A stretch of 64,000 nt of DNA from an uncultured Pseudoruegeria sp. (GCA_947498155.1 CANMJD010000006.1:1-64000), one strand, 5' to 3'. Shown: positions 1-8,626, counted from the first letter of the stretch. The notes: generated by a model not told the origin, from the sequence alone. Numbers and translations: made by a program.

Positions 1-62
1 CATCCGGCCAGACTTTCTCTAGCCAGGGTGACACCGTCACAAGCACCACAATCGGTGACTAA
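1..62 (+). CDS. Flp-type pilin, C-terminal end only (cut by the window edge)
   Basis: Only the last 19 codons are present. They read in frame to a TAA at 60-62 and end in TSTTIGD. The full pilin that follows at 269-499 ends in TATTVGD, and the preceding residues also match in pattern (FSSQGDTVTS against FAEQGNNVTA). This is therefore the tail of a paralogous pilin in tandem with it. A good terminator follows at 91-124. The start and the processing site lie outside the window, so it cannot be judged whether this copy is the major pilin. Confidence 0.7.
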   Translation, partial: SGQTFSSQGDTVTSTTIGD

Positions 63-90
63 GCTGATCTGATCTGACCTGAGATCATAA

Positions 91-124
91 GAGGCTGTGC
101 CAACTGGCGCGGCCTCATTTTTTT
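91..124 (+). terminator. Rho-independent terminator after the first pilin
   Basis: Arms of 11 bases, GAGGCTGTGCC (91-101) and GGCGCGGCCTC (106-116), pair with two G-U pairs around an AACT loop and are followed at once by A and seven T. It separates the partial pilin from the next pilin, so the two are probably transcribed separately or the second by partial read-through. Confidence 0.85.
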
Positions 125-268
125 GATCTTAGAGAATCTACAAAACCACCAGGTCTCATTGGTGCCATAATTTTTTGGTTACTTGAGAGTTAACCTGCGC
201 CCATCGTGGCGGAAAAGAATGTGTAAAGTAACTAGAAACTCCAGTTGTTATCCCTGATCGGAGGAAAC

Positions 269-499
269 ATGAAAGATCTGTTGATTAGATTGAAAATATT
301 CAAGGCCGATGAAGACGGTGCTGTCTCTGTAGACTGGGTAGTGCTGACGGCTGCCCTGGTTGCTTTTACAATCGCAGTGTTGCCTTCTGTCTTTCTCGGT
401 GTGGACGCCAACAGAAAAAACATGAAAGCTTCGTTTGAAAGCAACGCAAGTTTTGCTGAGCAGGGTAACAATGTCACGGCAACGACGGTCGGCGACTAA
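269..499 (+). CDS. Flp-type IVb pilin subunit
   Basis: A 76-residue protein. The ATG at 269 is chosen over an in-frame upstream start at 245 because GGAGG lies at 260-264, five bases before it. A short charged N-terminal leader ends in ADEDGAVSVDWV, followed by a single hydrophobic stretch (about residues 25-45) and a polar tail. This is the layout of Flp prepilins cleaved after Gly by the CpaA/TadV peptidase; the glycine is followed by AVSVD, so the usual Glu at mature position 5 is an Asp. It would be the fibre subunit of the pilus built by the genes downstream. The tail resembles that of the truncated paralogue at 1-62. The gap 500-681 contains two inverted repeats (549-564 and 604-625). 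Confidence 0.8.
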   Translation: MKDLLIRLKIFKADEDGAVSVDWVVLTAALVAFTIAVLPSVFLGVDANRKNMKASFESNASFAEQGNNVTATTVGD

Positions 500-603
500 T
501 CCCCTCGCCGCGACAGGGAACGTCCTTAATGGCCATCCCACCGAAACTGTTCCTAAATTGGAACCAAATACCCAAACAAACCCGCCTTTGATCATCTTTT
601 TGC

Positions 604-625
604 CCTAATCCCCTTTTAAATTAGG
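604..625 (+). other. Inverted repeat in the pilin-cpaB gap
   Basis: CCTAAT (604-609) and ATTAGG (620-625) are perfect arms around a C/T/A-rich 10-base spacer. A second small repeat, GTTCC-N6-GGAAC, lies at 549-564. They may attenuate read-through from pilin into cpaB or bind a protein; there is no T-tract typical of a terminator. Confidence 0.35.
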
Positions 626-681
626 AATCGGACTAGGGATCGGCGTTGGCAGGTCCGAAATTACTCACGGAGGATACGACA

Positions 682-1518
682 ATGCGTATGGTTTTTGGGC
701 TCGTGCTCATCCTCGGCCTTGGTATGGCTGGCTTTGCCGTCTACATGGCCAAAGATTACGTTGGCTCTTATGAACGCGCTTTGCAAGCGGAGCGTGCCGT
801 AACGGCCCAGATGGTACCAACAGTCGAAGTGTTCACACTGAACCGGGCGCTGAAATACGGTGAGAAGATCACACCCGAAGACATAAATCGGATCAAATGG
901 CCGGAAAATGCAATTCCCAAAGGGGCCTTCCTGACCGAGGAAGACCTGTTTCCCAACGGCGTCGACGTATTGCGCACCGTTGTGCGTGCTATGGAGCAAG
1001 ACGAGGCCATTCTAGCCATTAAGGTGACAGAGCCGGGTGAAGATGCCGGCATTACCTCGCGGCTTACGAAAGGCATGCGCGCCTTTGCCATTCGTGTTGA
1101 TGTGTCGACCGGTGTCTCCGGCTTCCTGCGCCCCGGCGACCGTGTTGATGTATACTGGAGCGGTGACAGCCAAGGCGAACGCGTAACCCAATTGATCGAA
1201 GCAGGTGTGCAGCTGATCGCTGTAGATCAGGTGGCAGATGAAGATCGCAACGAAGCCAAAATCGCGCAAACCGTCACCGTGCAAGTCTCACCTCAGCAGG
1301 TCGCTTCTTTGGCACAGGCCCAGTCCACCGGGAGCCTTTCCCTGTCCTTGGTTGGTGCAAAAGACGATACAATTGCCGAAGCCATCGAAGTAGATCAACA
1401 GCTTTTGCTAGGGATCGAAGAAGAGGTCGTGGTTGAATCCCAGCAGAAAAAAATCTGTACGATCCGCACACGTCGGGGCAATGAGGTGGTCGAAATTCCG
1501 ATCCCCTGCACCAACTAA
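682..1518 (+). CDS. cpaB: Flp pilus assembly protein CpaB (RcpC)
   Basis: A 278-residue inner-membrane-anchored periplasmic protein of the Flp/tad machine, thought to support or gate the secretin. One N-terminal membrane helix (about residues 3-23) precedes a SAF-type domain (about 46-110), recognisable in TLNRALKYGEKITPEDI, and the CpaB/RcpC core containing GFLRPGDRVDVYW. The ATG at 682 is preferred because GGAGG lies at 669-673; an in-frame TTG at 646 would add 12 residues but has no clear ribosome site. It follows the pilin and precedes the secretin cpaC, the usual order. Confidence 0.92.
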   Translation: MRMVFGLVLILGLGMAGFAVYMAKDYVGSYERALQAERAVTAQMVPTVEVFTLNRALKYGEKITPEDINRIKWPENAIPKGAFLTEEDLFPNGVDVLRTVVRAMEQDEAILAIKVTEPGEDAGITSRLTKGMRAFAIRVDVSTGVSGFLRPGDRVDVYWSGDSQGERVTQLIEAGVQLIAVDQVADEDRNEAKIAQTVTVQVSPQQVASLAQAQSTGSLSLSLVGAKDDTIAEAIEVDQQLLLGIEEEVVVESQQKKICTIRTRRGNEVVEIPIPCTN

Positions 1519-1546
1519 AAGATTACTTTCGGGTAAATTCAAACAC

Positions 1547-1569
1547 AAGCGGGGCAATTTGCCCCGCTT
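1547..1569 (+). terminator. Strong hairpin after cpaB (weak or atypical terminator)
   Basis: AAGCGGGGC and GCCCCGCTT are perfect 9-base arms around AATTT. No uninterrupted T-run follows (ACAGATTCAAG), so it may stabilise the 3' end of the cpaB message or attenuate rather than terminate fully. Confidence 0.45.
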
Positions 1570-1592
1570 ACAGATTCAAGTTTTCGAACATG

Positions 1593-1691
1593 TGTTGCGC
1601 GATACCCACATTAGAACAGGGGCGCAACATGTTGATTCTTGCAAAAATTCAACATCTCGGTCATTCTCTCCGAAACGGACAAAAGATCCGT
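1593..1691 (+). promoter_or_regulatory. Structured leader before cpaC
   Basis: After the cpaB hairpin the cpaC leader contains TGTTGCGC (1593-1600) paired with GCGCAACA (1622-1629) across 21 bases, then ACGGA (1675-1679) paired with TCCGT (1687-1691). The second ends 29 bases before the cpaC start. The gap of 202 bases is unusually long for this otherwise compact locus, so cpaC may have its own promoter or a folded 5' leader. Confidence 0.35.
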
Positions 1692-1720
1692 CCTTGAAGT
1701 GATCATAGAGGCAGGGTCAC

Positions 1721-3133
1721 ATGAGACTTATGAATATATTTTCGGCAGCCCTAATCGGTGCTGCTTTGCTTACATCACACGCTCCGACCGCGCAGGCTGA
1801 AACCCTGCGTGTTTTGCGTGGCTCTGTAACAAGTGCTCTGGCGGTTCCGATGAACCGGGCCGTGGTGGTCGAAAGCGAAAACCCCTTTGCGGAAATCTCC
1901 ATCGCCAACCCCGGCATTGCCGACATCTCGACCCTCTCGGATCGCACGATCTATGTGCTTGGCAAAATCCCGGGCCGCACCACTATGACCCTTTTGGGCG
2001 TTGATGGCGGGTTGATCGCGAATGTCGAGGTGCAGGTCACACCGGATGTGGCAGAATTCAAAGAACGTCTGCGCCAGATCCTTCCCGGTGAAAAAATCGA
2101 AGTTCGAACTGCAAACGACGGCATTGTACTATCCGGCACCGTGTCCAGCGCGGCCCGACTTGATCGGGCTCTGGACCTTGCAGAACGTTACGCCCCCGAG
2201 CGGGTGTCCAACCTGTTGGTTGTTGGTGGCACCCAGCAGGTGATGCTGAAAGTGCGTTTTGCTGAGATGCAACGGTCGGTTAGCAAAAGCCTCAACTTAA
2301 GTGCTGCAGCAAGCGGCACCATTTTTGGCGGCGACTCCACGCTTGATGCGGGGAACAACGTTTTTTCGGATAGTTCTAACATTGTTGATGGTGGGATCGT
2401 TTCCCCCAATGAGGCCGCCGGTCGGGCATTGCTGGGCTTTAGCGCTGGCAGTCTTGAGTTTAATGTCCTACTGGAAGCTCTTGAATCCAAGGGTGTTGTA
2501 CGCACGTTGGCCGAACCAAACCTGACCGCCCTTTCCGGGCAAGAAGCCTCTTTCCTTGCTGGTGGCGAATACCCGATTCCTGTCGCGCAGGACAACGGCA
2601 CCACCTCGATCGAGTTTAAACCCTTCGGTGTAGAGCTGAAATTCACCCCGCGCGTGGTGGATGGTAACCTGATCAACCTTTCCATGGTCGCCGCTGTCAG
2701 TTCGCTGGATTCGTCTTCCGGGATTGTGGCCGATGGCTTCACCGTCAACGCCTTTCGCCGTCGCGAAACATCGACCACGGTAGAAATGCGCGACGGCGAA
2801 AGCTTTGCGATTGCCGGCTTGCTGCTGGATGATTTCCAGGACACCGTCGGACAGGTGCCGTGGATTGGTGACATTCCGGTGCTGGGCACTTTGTTCCGCA
2901 GCACCGATTTCCAACGGGATCAAAGCGAGCTGGTGATCATAATCACGCCGCATCTGGTCACTCCGACACGCGGCGAAGTCTTGGCCCTGCCTACCGACCG
3001 CATCCGCCCCCCCTCAGAATCCGAACTGTTTCTCTTTGGAAAAACCTACGGCAAAGCCAAAAAAGTCTCTGGCGCTGCCGGTGAAGTCGCAAGTCAGGAC
3101 TTTGGTGGCTCTTATGGCTACGTGATGGAGTAA
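1721..3133 (+). CDS. cpaC: Flp pilus outer-membrane secretin CpaC (RcpA)
   Basis: A 470-residue type II/III secretin that forms the outer-membrane pore for the Flp pilus. A cleavable signal peptide ends near residue 26 (AQA/ET). A pilus-assembly N-terminal domain (about 28-100, including NPGIADISTLSDRTIYVLG) and a BON-like segment (about 105-170) follow, then the secretin core from about residue 230 to 430, ending with the family pattern PWIGDIPVLGTLFRS and the terminal strand ELVIIITPHLV. The length is normal for the family. It is followed one base later by the OmpA-like lipoprotein, so the two are translated together. Confidence 0.94.
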   Translation: MRLMNIFSAALIGAALLTSHAPTAQAETLRVLRGSVTSALAVPMNRAVVVESENPFAEISIANPGIADISTLSDRTIYVLGKIPGRTTMTLLGVDGGLIANVEVQVTPDVAEFKERLRQILPGEKIEVRTANDGIVLSGTVSSAARLDRALDLAERYAPERVSNLLVVGGTQQVMLKVRFAEMQRSVSKSLNLSAAASGTIFGGDSTLDAGNNVFSDSSNIVDGGIVSPNEAAGRALLGFSAGSLEFNVLLEALESKGVVRTLAEPNLTALSGQEASFLAGGEYPIPVAQDNGTTSIEFKPFGVELKFTPRVVDGNLINLSMVAAVSSLDSSSGIVADGFTVNAFRRRETSTTVEMRDGESFAIAGLLLDDFQDTVGQVPWIGDIPVLGTLFRSTDFQRDQSELVIIITPHLVTPTRGEVLALPTDRIRPPSESELFLFGKTYGKAKKVSGAAGEVASQDFGGSYGYVME

Positions 3134-3134
3134 G

Positions 3135-3773
3135 ATGATGCAAAAACCAATCATAACTCTATGCACCATCGCAGGGATCACCGCGCTTAGTGCTTGCGGA
3201 CAGGATTTTTATCAAGAAGCCGGAGCCAGTCTTGACGAAGGCAACTTTGGCAACCCGACGATGAATAACATCCAGCTGCAAAACGGCGAAAAGTCATACA
3301 CAGAAAGTCTTGCCCGTCGCTTTGCCGAAGAGGTGAACTCTACGATTACTTTTGCGTTCGACAGCACTGTGCTGGATCAGAATGCCCGCGCGACCCTGGA
3401 CAAGCAGGCCCACTGGATTCGCCAGTTCCCCGAAGTGCGCTTTAAGGTCTATGGCCACACCGATAAAGTTGGCTCTCCCAGTTACAATAAGTCCCTCGGA
3501 AAACGCCGCGCAGACGCGGTTGTACGCTATCTGGGCACCCGTGGCATCAGCCGCTCGCGCCTCGAGGCGGTTGTTTCCTTTGGTGAGACACAACCACTGA
3601 TCGTAACGGATGGCCGCGAACGGCGTAATCGCCGGACCGTGACGGAAGTGTCCGGATTTGTAGAGCGTCATCCTACTGTTTTAAATGGAAAATATGCCGA
3701 AGTTATCTGGCGTGAGTATGTCGCAAGCGCAACAGAGAAGTCGGCAACTGAAAGCGGAACGGGCGGCGATTGA
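3135..3773 (+). CDS. OmpA-family lipoprotein of the pilus locus
   Basis: About 212 residues. The start is ATG at 3135 or the adjacent ATG at 3138. A lipoprotein signal with lipobox ALSAC (Cys21) is followed by a linker and an OmpA/MotB peptidoglycan-binding domain (about residues 68-175; TFAFDSTVLD, VYGHTDKVGS, KRRADAVVRYL). It occupies the place of CpaD/RcpB in other tad loci and would tether the CpaC secretin to peptidoglycan. That role is inferred from position and domain; CpaD itself has no OmpA domain. It ends before a 155-base gap containing two small inverted repeats. Confidence 0.82.
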   Translation: MMQKPIITLCTIAGITALSACGQDFYQEAGASLDEGNFGNPTMNNIQLQNGEKSYTESLARRFAEEVNSTITFAFDSTVLDQNARATLDKQAHWIRQFPEVRFKVYGHTDKVGSPSYNKSLGKRRADAVVRYLGTRGISRSRLEAVVSFGETQPLIVTDGRERRNRRTVTEVSGFVERHPTVLNGKYAEVIWREYVASATEKSATESGTGGD

Positions 3774-3793
3774 TCGTCTCAAAATAACGAATA

Positions 3794-3873
3794 ATTACGG
3801 CTTTTTGGCCGTAATGTTGCCCAGATTGCCCCCCATCTTCCTTCAATAGACGAGTGCGACTCAATCCGAGTCG
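3794..3873 (+). promoter_or_regulatory. Two hairpins between the lipoprotein and cpaE
   Basis: ATTACGGC-TTTTTG-GCCGTAAT (3794-3815) and CGACTC-AATCC-GAGTCG (3857-3873) are perfect arms in the 155-base gap before cpaE. Neither is followed by a long T-run. They may be attenuators between the secretin part and the motor part of the locus. Confidence 0.35.
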
Positions 3874-3928
3874 TTTACGATTAGCCCGCGAAGATGTTTG
3901 GCGGGTCGGTGAAAGAAGGACGTGAGAC

Positions 3929-5179
3929 ATGAGCAGTGGTAGCCCCATGCTAAATCCGGAACCAGCCCCGTTGCTGGCCTGTACGATTTCTCGCGATGTA
4001 CAGAATTTTGAACTCCTCATCGAGGACATGGAAACCGAGCTCGGCGAAAGCTGGGGGGATCTGGGATTTGAAGACGCCCATTTGTTCCTTCAACAAAGCG
4101 AAGCACAGGCACTCGAATTTGTTGCAATCGCCGTTGACAAGGAAGACGAAGCCGAGATCGATCTTGTTGGAAAGCTTGTTAAACAGGCCGAGGAACGCGG
4201 GATCAAGGTTATCCTGATCGCCGACAGCGTTTCCCCTAACAGTTTGCACCGTTTGATGCGCATGGGGGCAGAGTGCTTTATCCCCTACCCGCTTCCGGAA
4301 AATGAATTGCATGACGCGATTGAAAACATTCGACGTCCAGCGCCCTCAGCAGAAACGCCCGTCGATGCTGCGCAGGAACCGGTGCATAAGGCCACCGGTG
4401 ATCGCAGTGCTGTTGTGTTGCCGGTTCATGGCATGGCAGGGGGCACCGGTGCTTCTACGCTGGCTGTGAACCTGGCGTGGGAATTGGCCACCATTGATAA
4501 GAAAAATCCACCCAAAGTCTGCCTGATCGATCTGGATTTCCAGTTCGGGACGATCTCGACCTATCTGGATTTGCCCCGCCGTGAGGCCGTGTATGAGCTG
4601 CTGTCGGACACCGACGTCATGGATGGCGATAGCTTCATGCAGGCCTTGGTTTCTTTCAAAGACACGCTTCAGGTCCTGACGGCCCCCCCGGAAATGCTGC
4701 CCCTTGATCTGGTCGGTCCCGAAGATATCGACAAGATCATCGAGATGGCGCGGACCAATTTTGACTATGTGGTCATTGATATGCCCTCGACGGTCGTCAG
4801 CTGGACCGAGGCGGTGCTGTCACAGGCGCATATCTATTTTGCGACTCTGGAACTGGACATGCGCTGCGCGCAAAACATCCTGCGCATGGTTAAAGCGTTG
4901 AAATCCGAGGACCTCCCGGTTGAGAAACTACGCTATGTTTTGAACCGCGCCCCGAAATTCACGGATCTTTCCGGTAAATCTCGCGTGAAGCGTATGGGGG
5001 AAAGCCTTGATATTAAAATAGAATTGCAAATGCCTGATGGTTCAAAGCAAGTCAGCCAATCCGAAGACCATGGACTGCCTCTGGCTGATAACGCCGCAAA
5101 GAACCCCCTGCGCAAAGAAATTCTGAAGCTGGCCATATCCATCCACGATCGCAACGTGTCCCAAGAAGCCGCGGCTTAA
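3929..5179 (+). CDS. cpaE: Pilus polar-localisation ATPase-like protein CpaE (TadZ)
   Basis: 416 residues. A receiver-like N-terminal domain (about 15-130) precedes a MinD/ParA-like domain (about 163-400). The P-loop region at residues 168-178 reads GMAGGTGASTL: the glycines remain, but the invariant lysines of KGGxGKT are absent. Atypical Walker A motifs are known in TadZ proteins, which localise the pilus machine rather than drive it. The Asp-containing segment CLIDLDFQFG is retained. It precedes cpaF, as usual. I infer nucleotide binding without strong hydrolysis. Confidence 0.88.
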   Translation: MSSGSPMLNPEPAPLLACTISRDVQNFELLIEDMETELGESWGDLGFEDAHLFLQQSEAQALEFVAIAVDKEDEAEIDLVGKLVKQAEERGIKVILIADSVSPNSLHRLMRMGAECFIPYPLPENELHDAIENIRRPAPSAETPVDAAQEPVHKATGDRSAVVLPVHGMAGGTGASTLAVNLAWELATIDKKNPPKVCLIDLDFQFGTISTYLDLPRREAVYELLSDTDVMDGDSFMQALVSFKDTLQVLTAPPEMLPLDLVGPEDIDKIIEMARTNFDYVVIDMPSTVVSWTEAVLSQAHIYFATLELDMRCAQNILRMVKALKSEDLPVEKLRYVLNRAPKFTDLSGKSRVKRMGESLDIKIELQMPDGSKQVSQSEDHGLPLADNAAKNPLRKEILKLAISIHDRNVSQEAAA

Positions 5180-5188
5180 CAAGGTAGA

Positions 5189-5200
5189 AGGAGGCCTCCT
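5189..5200 (+). promoter_or_regulatory. Palindromic ribosome-binding site of cpaF
   Basis: AGGAGGCCTCCT is a perfect 12-base palindrome lying directly against the GTG start at 5201. The first half is a full Shine-Dalgarno sequence. A loopless hairpin cannot form in one RNA molecule, but flanking bases could pair partly, and two messages or a protein could use the symmetry. Confidence 0.5.
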
Positions 5201-6637
5201 GTGTTTTCACGATATAGCAAGAGCCCGAAGTCATCGAGCCCGGATAAAGCCAAAAAGCCAGAACAGGCTGCGGTAAAGGCTGCCCCTGCCGTTGCGTCAA
5301 CCAGCCTGCGCAAGGTAAGCAAGACAACCGCCACAGTGCAGCCCGCGGACAAAGAAAAAAAACGCAAAGAACGGCTTCAGGACGTAAAGGTCGAGCTGCA
5401 CAAACGTCTGCTGGACAACTTGAACCTCTCGGCGTTGGATGCCGCCACAGACAAAGAGCTGCGCGCGGAAATCATTGATATCGCTTCAGAATCCCTTGAA
5501 GAACTGGGGATCGTTCTGAACCGCGAAGAGCGCACTGCGCTTAATCAGGAACTCTTTGATGAGGTGACGGGCCTTGGCCCGTTGGAACCGCTGCTTAAGG
5601 ATGACACGGTCAACGATATTCTGGTCAACGGCCCGCAGCAGATTTTTGTTGAGCGTGACGGTAAGCTGGAGCTTTCAAACATCACCTTTAAAGATGAACG
5701 CCATCTATTGCGGATCATCGATAAAATCGTGTCCGCTGTTGGGCGACGGGTTGATGAATCCAATCCTTACGTGGATGCGCGTCTGGCAGATGGGTCGCGC
5801 TTTAACGCCATGATCCCGCCGATCGCGGTGGACGGATCGCTGGTTTCTATCCGGAAGTTTAAAAAAGACAAGTTGGGCATCGATGATCTGGTGGCTTTCG
5901 GGGCTTTTTCCGAGGAAATGGCTGCATATCTGCAAGCCGCCGTTGCAACGCGTCTGAATGTTATCGTCTCTGGCGGTACCGGTTCAGGTAAAACAACCAC
6001 GCTGAATGCGCTGTCTTCATTCATTGATGACAGTGAACGCATCCTGACGATTGAGGATACGGCAGAGCTGCAACTGCAACAGACACATGTGGGCCGGATG
6101 GAGAGCCGTCCCCCCAACGTAGAGGGCAAAGGGGCCGTCACCCCGCGCGACTGCTTGAAAAACGCCCTGCGGATGCGGCCGGACCGGATCATCGTGGGTG
6201 AAACCCGTGGTGAAGAAGTCATCGACATGCTGCAGGCGATGAATACCGGCCATGATGGATCAATGACAACGATCCACGCCAACTCTGCGCGCGATGGTGT
6301 GTCGCGTTTGGAAAACATGATCGCCATGGCAGGGATGGAAATGCCAATCAAGGCTGTGCGCAGCCAGATTTCCTCGGCGGTAAACCTGATCGTTCAGGCC
6401 AGTCGACTTCAGGACGGGTCGCGCCGCATGACATCAATCACCGAAATCACCGGCATGGAAGGTGACGTTATCTCCATGCAAGAAGTTTTCCGCTACCAAC
6501 GTGTGGGGCTAACGCCGGAAAACAAGATTCTCGGTCATTTTACAGCAACAGGTGTGCGTTCGCACTTCTCAGAGCGGTTCCGGATGTGGGGTTATGATTT
6601 GCCCCCGTCCCTGTTTGAACCCTATGCATCGGAGTAA
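5201..6637 (+). CDS. cpaF: Pilus assembly ATPase CpaF (TadA)
   Basis: 478 residues with a GTG start supported by GGAGG seven bases upstream. This is the secretion ATPase (type II/IV family) that powers Flp pilus assembly on the cytoplasmic face. A charged, lysine-rich N-terminal extension (about 1-60) precedes the N-terminal domain and the motor domain. The Walker A motif SGGTGSGKTTT is near residue 257, ILTIEDTAEL follows, and Walker B/His-box sequences include ALRMRPDRIIVGETRG and MTTIHANSARD. TadB follows after three bases, so the two are coupled. Confidence 0.95.
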   Translation: MFSRYSKSPKSSSPDKAKKPEQAAVKAAPAVASTSLRKVSKTTATVQPADKEKKRKERLQDVKVELHKRLLDNLNLSALDAATDKELRAEIIDIASESLEELGIVLNREERTALNQELFDEVTGLGPLEPLLKDDTVNDILVNGPQQIFVERDGKLELSNITFKDERHLLRIIDKIVSAVGRRVDESNPYVDARLADGSRFNAMIPPIAVDGSLVSIRKFKKDKLGIDDLVAFGAFSEEMAAYLQAAVATRLNVIVSGGTGSGKTTTLNALSSFIDDSERILTIEDTAELQLQQTHVGRMESRPPNVEGKGAVTPRDCLKNALRMRPDRIIVGETRGEEVIDMLQAMNTGHDGSMTTIHANSARDGVSRLENMIAMAGMEMPIKAVRSQISSAVNLIVQASRLQDGSRRMTSITEITGMEGDVISMQEVFRYQRVGLTPENKILGHFTATGVRSHFSERFRMWGYDLPPSLFEPYASE

Positions 6638-6640
6638 ACC

Positions 6641-7609
6641 ATGCAGATCAACGCAGAACTCATCATTTACGGCGTCATCTTTATCTCTGTCCTGCTATTG
6701 GTCGAGGGGATTTACCTAACCGTTTTCGGGAAATCCATCAGCCTTAACAGCAAGGTCAACCGCCGTCTGGAAATGCTCGAAAAAGGCGCCGGGCGCGAAG
6801 AAGTACTGGAACAACTCCGCAAGGAGATGAGCCAGCACATGAAATCCAAGTCCATGCCGCTCTATTCGCTTTTGGCGGCCAAGGCGCAGAAGGCCAATAT
6901 TGCCTTTTCCCCGGTTCAACTGATCCTGGTCATGTTAGTCTTGTCGATGGTGGCCTTTGTCGGCCTGACCATTGGTACTGGCGCCGGCTTGACCGTGCGC
7001 ATTGTCGTGGCGATCGGTATGGGTGTCGGCGGCGTTTATATGTGGGTGAACGGCAAGGCCAAAAAACGTCTGGCCCTGCTCGAAGAACAACTGCCCGATG
7101 CGGTAGAGCTAATGGTGCGCTCGCTGCGGGTCGGGCATCCCTTTTCATCCGCCATGCAAATCGTTGCCAATGAGGTACCCGATCCATTGGGTTCTGAAAT
7201 TGGGGTAATCTCTGATGAGGCTGCCTATGGTCGCGATGTCGGAGATGCATTGAAAGCCATGGCCGAACGTCTGGACATGCAGGATTTACGCTTTCTGGCG
7301 GTGGCCGTGACGATCCAGCAAACCTCGGGTGGTAACCTCGCCGAAATTCTGGCCGGTCTGGCACAGGTGATCCGCGCGCGTTTCCGCCTGTTCCGGCGGG
7401 TGAAAGCCATCACCGCAGAAGCCAAATGGTCCGGCATGTTCCTGTCGATCTTTCCCTTCGGTGCGCTGGCAATGGTGTCGATCATCCAACCTGATTACTA
7501 CGACGAAGTAAAAGAAACCTCTGTTTTCATCCCGGCCTGTCTGGTGGTCGCGGGTTTCCTCTTGGCCAACATGATCGTCATGCGTCGCCTAGTAGACATC
7601 AAAGTATAA
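6641..7609 (+). CDS. tadB: Pilus inner-membrane platform protein TadB
   Basis: 322 residues. An N-terminal helix (about 6-26), a cytoplasmic segment, two central membrane helices (about 88-135) and a type II secretion F domain (about 170-290) with LPDAVELMVRSLRVGHPF are followed by C-terminal helices. It forms the inner-membrane platform with TadC, on which CpaF acts. It starts three bases after cpaF and is followed by tadC after 12 bases with AAGGAG before the latter. Confidence 0.93.
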   Translation: MQINAELIIYGVIFISVLLLVEGIYLTVFGKSISLNSKVNRRLEMLEKGAGREEVLEQLRKEMSQHMKSKSMPLYSLLAAKAQKANIAFSPVQLILVMLVLSMVAFVGLTIGTGAGLTVRIVVAIGMGVGGVYMWVNGKAKKRLALLEEQLPDAVELMVRSLRVGHPFSSAMQIVANEVPDPLGSEIGVISDEAAYGRDVGDALKAMAERLDMQDLRFLAVAVTIQQTSGGNLAEILAGLAQVIRARFRLFRRVKAITAEAKWSGMFLSIFPFGALAMVSIIQPDYYDEVKETSVFIPACLVVAGFLLANMIVMRRLVDIKV

Positions 7610-7621
7610 GGAGCGGGACCC

Positions 7622-8620
7622 ATGGAATTACTCAATACGTTCAACGCCCTCCTGCAAGACAATTTTGGTGAGCTTGGACCCTTTATTATTGTGGGGGTGC
7701 TGGGATTTCTGATGATCCTGCTAACCTTGCCGTTCTTGCTGAACCGCAAAGAGGACCCGCTTGATAAAATCAAGAAATCACGTGTCGCGTCTTCGGCCAA
7801 AGCCTCCGACAAATCGACCCTGCGTTTTGAATCCAAACACGACAAGCTCGAAAAATACTCCAACTTTCTGGAACCCCAGGACGAAGAAGAATACTCCGCA
7901 GCTCGGCTGAACCTTCTGCGTGCAGGCTATCGCGGCAAAAACGCGGTGCGCATGTTCCATTTCGCCCAATTCTCTTTGGGGCTCGGGCTGTTGGGAGTTG
8001 GCGCGCTGTTTGCGGTGATTGCCACCCAGACCAACCCTGATACATCGATGCAAAAGACCCTGATGACCGTGCTGATCCCGGGTGTCATCGGCTATATGGT
8101 GCCGCGCTACTGGGTGACCAAACGGGTCGAAAAACGCAAAGAAGAAATCATCAACGGCTTTCCCGATGCGCTGGACATGATGCTTGTCTGCGTCGAAGCT
8201 GGTCAATCGCTTGACCAATCCATCATCCGTGTGAGCCGCGAACTTCAGGCAGGTTTTCCGGCCCTCGCCGAAGAATTTGCCACCGTCGCCTATGAATTAA
8301 AGGCCGGTAAAGACCGTATGCTGGTGCTTAAGGATATGTCCGAACGCGCCGGCGTGCCCGATGTCGCCAGCTTTGTCACCGTGCTGATCCAGTCGACCAG
8401 CTTCGGGACATCCATTGCCGATGCCTTGCGGGTGTTTGCCTCGGAAATGCGGGACAAACGGGTCATGCGGGCCGAGGAAAAAGCCAACACCCTGCCGACA
8501 AAAATGACTCTGGCAACAATGATGTTGACGATCCCACCATTGCTAATCATCCTGATCGGGCCTTCTGTTTACGGTATCGCAACGATGCTGGGCGCTGGCG
8601 GAGCAGCAATCGGAAACTAA
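7622..8620 (+). CDS. tadC: Pilus inner-membrane platform protein TadC
   Basis: 332 residues and homologous in layout to TadB: an N-terminal helix (about 18-38), a charged cytoplasmic region, two helices near 110-160, then an F domain with FPDALDMMLVCVEAGQSLDQS (about 178-300) and a C-terminal helix. It pairs with TadB in the pilus platform. AAGGAG lies at 7608-7613, nine bases before the ATG. The stop is six bases from the next gene. Confidence 0.93.
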   Translation: MELLNTFNALLQDNFGELGPFIIVGVLGFLMILLTLPFLLNRKEDPLDKIKKSRVASSAKASDKSTLRFESKHDKLEKYSNFLEPQDEEEYSAARLNLLRAGYRGKNAVRMFHFAQFSLGLGLLGVGALFAVIATQTNPDTSMQKTLMTVLIPGVIGYMVPRYWVTKRVEKRKEEIINGFPDALDMMLVCVEAGQSLDQSIIRVSRELQAGFPALAEEFATVAYELKAGKDRMLVLKDMSERAGVPDVASFVTVLIQSTSFGTSIADALRVFASEMRDKRVMRAEEKANTLPTKMTLATMMLTIPPLLIILIGPSVYGIATMLGAGGAAIGN

Positions 8621-8626
8621 GATTTC

